From: Desulfobacula sp.
GTDB taxonomy: Bacteria; Desulfobacterota; Desulfobacteria; Desulfobacterales; Desulfobacteraceae
NCBI RefSeq assembly: GCF_021107415.1
Contig: NZ_JAIOSW010000101.1
Span: forward strand, 1-6,428
Direction: 5' to 3'
DNA length: 6,428 bases
The position numbers and the translations under genes are program-made. The notes under the pieces are model-generated. The model searched no databases, was not told the DNA's origin, and saw only the letters and a list, made by a program, of their open reading frames with translations. How positions within the stretch are numbered: the first letter of the stretch is position 1; each line of letters starts with the position of its first letter. Of this stretch, positions 3,772-6,428 are shown piece after piece.

Positions 3772-6428
3772 ATGTCTGAAAAGTTGGGGCCTGAAAAGTT
3801 GGCGTCTGAAAAACTTGAATCCGGAAAGATTGTCCGTTTGAGATCTCAACCCTGCAAGATTGGTTTTTATATTTGCCACTGCGGGTTGAATATTGCAAGC
3901 AAGGTGGATGTTGCAGCTGTCAGGGACTATGTTGCGCCCCTGGAAGGGATTGAGATATCACGGGATTATAAATTCATGTGTTCGGAACCCGGCCAGGCCA
4001 TGATTGAAAAAGACATCCGGGAACTGGGGCTGAACCGTGTAGTGGTGGCTTCGTGCTCTCCAAGGCTTCACGGGAAAACCTTTATGGAAGCCTGTAGGCG
4101 GGCAGGGCTCAATCCTTACTATTTTCAGATGTCTTCTGTGAGAGAACAGGTCTCCTGGGTTACCAAGGATAGAGACCTTGCCACCCAGAAAGCAAAGCAC
4201 CTGGTGACAGCTGCCATTCAACGAGTGAAGTTCCATCATCATCTTGAAACAAAAACATCTAATGTCAATCCGGACGTGGTAATCATTGGCGGCGGCATTG
4301 CCGGTATGCAGGCGGCCATTGATATTGGCAGTTCAGGTCATAAGGTATATCTGATTGAAAAAGACAGCACCATTGGCGGCCATATGCTTCAATTTGACAA
4401 AACTTTTCCAACCCTTGACTGTGCAGCCTGTATCGGCACCCCCAAAATGGTGGAAGTCGGACAAGACCCGAATATTGAGCTGCTCAGCTTCAGTGAGGTC
4501 ACCAATGTTTCAGGGTTTATCGGCAACTTTACATTGGATGTCAGGAAAAAATCACGTTATATTAACGAAGACCTTTGTACCGGCTGCGGTGAATGTGAAA
4601 CGGTTTGTCCGGTTTCCATCCCCAACCCGTGGGATCTGGGTATGGCATCAAGAAAGGCTATTGGCAGGGCGTTTCCCCAGGCAATTCCCATTACCTTTAA
4701 TATTGAGAAAAAAGATACAGCTCCCTGTCGATTAACCTGTCCTGCCGGGATCAATGTACAGGGGTATATTCAGCTGATTAAACAAAAAAAATATAATCAG
4801 TCTGCCCGGTTGATCATGGAGAAGGCCCCGTTTCCGGGTGTTTTGGGAAGGGTCTGCCCCCATCCGTGCGAGGCTGAGTGCCGGCGAAAACTGGTTGATA
4901 AACCCATTGCCATTAAAGAGCTGAAACGATTTGCTGCAGACAGGGCAAATCTTAAAAAGGAAGATATTCCGGAGATAATTGACCGGGAAGAAAAGATTGC
5001 TGTAATCGGAGCTGGACCTGCCGGACTGACAGCCGCTTATTTTTTACGCCTTAAAGGATACCAGGTCACCGTTTTTGAAAAATTGCCTGTTCCCGGCGGC
5101 ATGCTGAAAACCGGGATCCCGGACTTCCGGCTGCCTGCTGATGTCCTTGATGGAGAAATTAACTATATTCTGGCCCATGGGATATCCCTTGTGACCAACA
5201 CCGCGTTTGGATCTGATATCACATTTGAAAGCCTGACAAAGGATGGGTTTTGTGCCGTCTTTTTAAGTTCCGGTGCCCATGAATCTCTCTCCCTTGGACT
5301 GGAAGATGAAGACTCAACAAAGGGAGTTATTGATGCCATAACTTTTTTGCGGGATGTAAATCTGGGCAATAAGACAGACTGCGGTAAAAAGGTGATGATC
5401 GTTGGCGGTGGTAATGTGGCCATTGATGCGGCAAGATGTGCAAAAAGAATCAAAGACTGTGAAATATCCATCATTTATCGGCGGACAAGGGATGAAATGC
5501 CGGCCTATGAGGAAGAAATTTTAGGGGCCCTTGAGGAGAATATCGAACTTCTTACCCTGACGGCACCCGTTAAAATTATCAGCAGGGACGGCAGAATAGT
5601 TGGGTTGGAGTGCATTAAAAATGAACTGGGAGAAATGGACGATTCCGGACGACGGCGACCGGTAAATATCCCCGGGTCTGAATTTATCATTGAGTGTGAT
5701 ACCCTTATCCCGGCCATCGGGCAGAAAACAGATTTGTCCTGGGCTGAGTCCATGCCCGGTCTTGAGATTACAAAATACAACAGGATAAAGACCCATCCTG
5801 CCACCCTGCAGACATCCCTTGAAAATGTTTTTGCAGGGGGGGATATGGTAACCGGTCCTGCCAGTGTCATTGAAGCCATTGCCCAGGGGGGAAAGGCAGC
5901 CATTGGTATTGATAATTATATTAATAAAATTGAAATGGATCAGGATGACACTGAGACGGGCCATAATAATGCGATAAATCAGGGGGTGAATAAAGAAGAT
6001 TATGCAGACATTCCCTTAAGCACATTGGTCGAAGAAAGGGCCTGCGTTTTATGTTCAGCTCCTGAAAAAAGAGTTCAGTCTTTTGAAGAAGTAGAGGCAA
6101 CTCTTACAGAAGAGCAGGCCGTAAAGGAAGCCGGAAGGTGTCTGAATTGTGCGACCTGCTGTGAATGCATGGAATGTATCAATGTATGTGAGGCAAAGGC
6201 CATTGATCATTTTATGAAAGAAGAGAACATACAGATAGACTCAGGCAGTATTATTCTTGCGACGGGTTATGATGCTCTTGAGCCGACACCCTTGAAACAA
6301 TACGGTTACGGCAGGTTTGCCAATGTGTTTTCTGCCCTGGAGTTTGAGCGGTTAAGCAATGCCACCGGTCCCACCGGCGGTAAGATTTTAATGCGGTACA
6401 CAAACAATCAATTTACAGAAGAACCCAA
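3772..6428 (+). CDS. HdrA-like FAD/Fe-S oxidoreductase with inserted GltD/NfnB-type NADPH oxidoreductase module (3' partial)
   Basis: The frame is open for 885 codons and runs off the right edge. Residues ~28-150 match the HdrA N-terminal domain (CHCG at 35-38, VASCSPRLHGKTF). The HdrA flavin domain follows: GGGIAG at 173-178 and LDCAACIGTPKMVEV with C217 and C220. A ferredoxin motif, C269/C272/C275/C279, comes next. HdrA homology breaks near 315 and a GltD/NfnB-like module takes over: C319/C323 and RVCPHPCEAEC (C362, C366, C370), FAD-binding GAGPAG (413-418), NAD(P)-binding GGGNVA (545-550), YRRTRDEMPA (569-578, twin arginines suggest NADPH), and VFAGGDMVTGP. After a Cys-rich stretch (C758, C761, C790-C806) HdrA sequence resumes with SIILATGYD and FERLSNATGPTGGK. 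Likely a cytoplasmic multi-flavin, multi-cluster enzyme linking NADPH to ferredoxin or an Hdr-type partner, perhaps bifurcating (inference). It directly follows the kinase gene with no terminator visible between. The C-terminal part and any HdrB/HdrC or MvhD partners lie outside the window. Confidence 0.93.
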   Translation, partial: MSEKLGPEKLASEKLESGKIVRLRSQPCKIGFYICHCGLNIASKVDVAAVRDYVAPLEGIEISRDYKFMCSEPGQAMIEKDIRELGLNRVVVASCSPRLHGKTFMEACRRAGLNPYYFQMSSVREQVSWVTKDRDLATQKAKHLVTAAIQRVKFHHHLETKTSNVNPDVVIIGGGIAGMQAAIDIGSSGHKVYLIEKDSTIGGHMLQFDKTFPTLDCAACIGTPKMVEVGQDPNIELLSFSEVTNVSGFIGNFTLDVRKKSRYINEDLCTGCGECETVCPVSIPNPWDLGMASRKAIGRAFPQAIPITFNIEKKDTAPCRLTCPAGINVQGYIQLIKQKKYNQSARLIMEKAPFPGVLGRVCPHPCEAECRRKLVDKPIAIKELKRFAADRANLKKEDIPEIIDREEKIAVIGAGPAGLTAAYFLRLKGYQVTVFEKLPVPGGMLKTGIPDFRLPADVLDGEINYILAHGISLVTNTAFGSDITFESLTKDGFCAVFLSSGAHESLSLGLEDEDSTKGVIDAITFLRDVNLGNKTDCGKKVMIVGGGNVAIDAARCAKRIKDCEISIIYRRTRDEMPAYEEEILGALEENIELLTLTAPVKIISRDGRIVGLECIKNELGEMDDSGRRRPVNIPGSEFIIECDTLIPAIGQKTDLSWAESMPGLEITKYNRIKTHPATLQTSLENVFAGGDMVTGPASVIEAIAQGGKAAIGIDNYINKIEMDQDDTETGHNNAINQGVNKEDYADIPLSTLVEERACVLCSAPEKRVQSFEEVEATLTEEQAVKEAGRCLNCATCCECMECINVCEAKAIDHFMKEENIQIDSGSIILATGYDALEPTPLKQYGYGRFANVFSALEFERLSNATGPTGGKILMRYTNNQFTEEP
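3775..3819 (+). repeat. 15-bp coding tandem repeat at the HdrA-like N-terminus
   Basis: Three 15-bp units starting at 3775, 3790 and 3805 encode SEKLG, PEKLA and SEKLE directly after the initiator Met. The first two are near-identical at DNA level; the third uses different codons for Lys and Leu. The segment precedes the conserved HdrA domain (from about residue 28) and is probably a flexible extension. Confidence 0.75.

Noticed and set aside
4355..4735. A plus-strand 126-codon frame inside the HdrA-like gene.
   Set aside because: It overlaps the conserved HdrA flavin and ferredoxin coding sequence in another frame and shows no family motif.
5163..5964. Several minus-strand frames of 103-147 codons.
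   Set aside because: All lie opposite the GltD-like module, whose plus-strand motifs (GGGNVA, YRRTRDEMPA, GGDMVTGP) are unmistakable.
1..6428. CRISPR arrays, tRNA or rRNA genes, insertion sequences.
   Set aside because: No spaced direct repeats, cloverleaf or rRNA segments, transposase motifs or terminal inverted repeats were seen; the window is filled by five plus-strand genes.

Overview
This is a 6.4 kb, single-direction (+) stretch. It looks like the chromosome of an anaerobic, sulfate-reducer-like deltaproteobacterium (Desulfobacterota, Desulfobacterales-type). That placement is inferred from the gene families: a large HdrA-type flavin/iron-sulfur protein, NifX/NifB-type cofactor-binding proteins with a Gly/Met-rich tail, a sigma-54 activator, a soluble receiver-PAS-histidine kinase, moderate GC and AT-rich intergenic DNA. 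No 16S or other taxonomic marker is present, so the genus is not determinable.

Layout. (1) Bases 1-833 hold the C-terminal part of a sigma-54 enhancer-binding activator (AAA+ core plus Fis-type helix-turn-helix), cut by the left edge. (2) In the 113-bp gap after it lies a near-consensus sigma-54 promoter (861-876). It drives two small NifX/NifB-family genes, 947-1504 (with a repetitive Gly/Met/Arg/Gln tail) and 1554-1907, followed by a modest terminator-like hairpin. (3) The next gap (1908-2132) holds a second sigma-54 promoter (2041-2056) and then an AT-rich 9/10-bp tandem repeat containing two perfect TATAAT hexamers. (4) A soluble 532-residue receiver-PAS-histidine kinase occupies 2133-3731. 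(5) After only 40 bp comes a long open frame from 3772 that runs off the right edge (885 codons visible). It is an HdrA-like protein into whose middle a complete GltD/NfnB-type NADPH oxidoreductase module has been inserted. Because this frame has no stop in the window it is easy to miss, yet it is the largest gene here.

How it may work together (inference). Both transcription units downstream of the sigma-54 activator gene have a sigma-54 promoter with exact GG-N10-GC spacing. The activator is therefore the obvious candidate to switch on both the NifX-like pair and the kinase-HdrA unit. The kinase probably senses a cytoplasmic signal, since no membrane segment is visible. The HdrA-GltD/NfnB fusion could pass electrons between NADPH and ferredoxin or a heterodisulfide-reductase-type partner, possibly by flavin-based electron bifurcation. 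The NifX-like proteins may carry or insert metal-sulfur clusters. No nitrogenase structural gene is visible, so nitrogen fixation is not implied.
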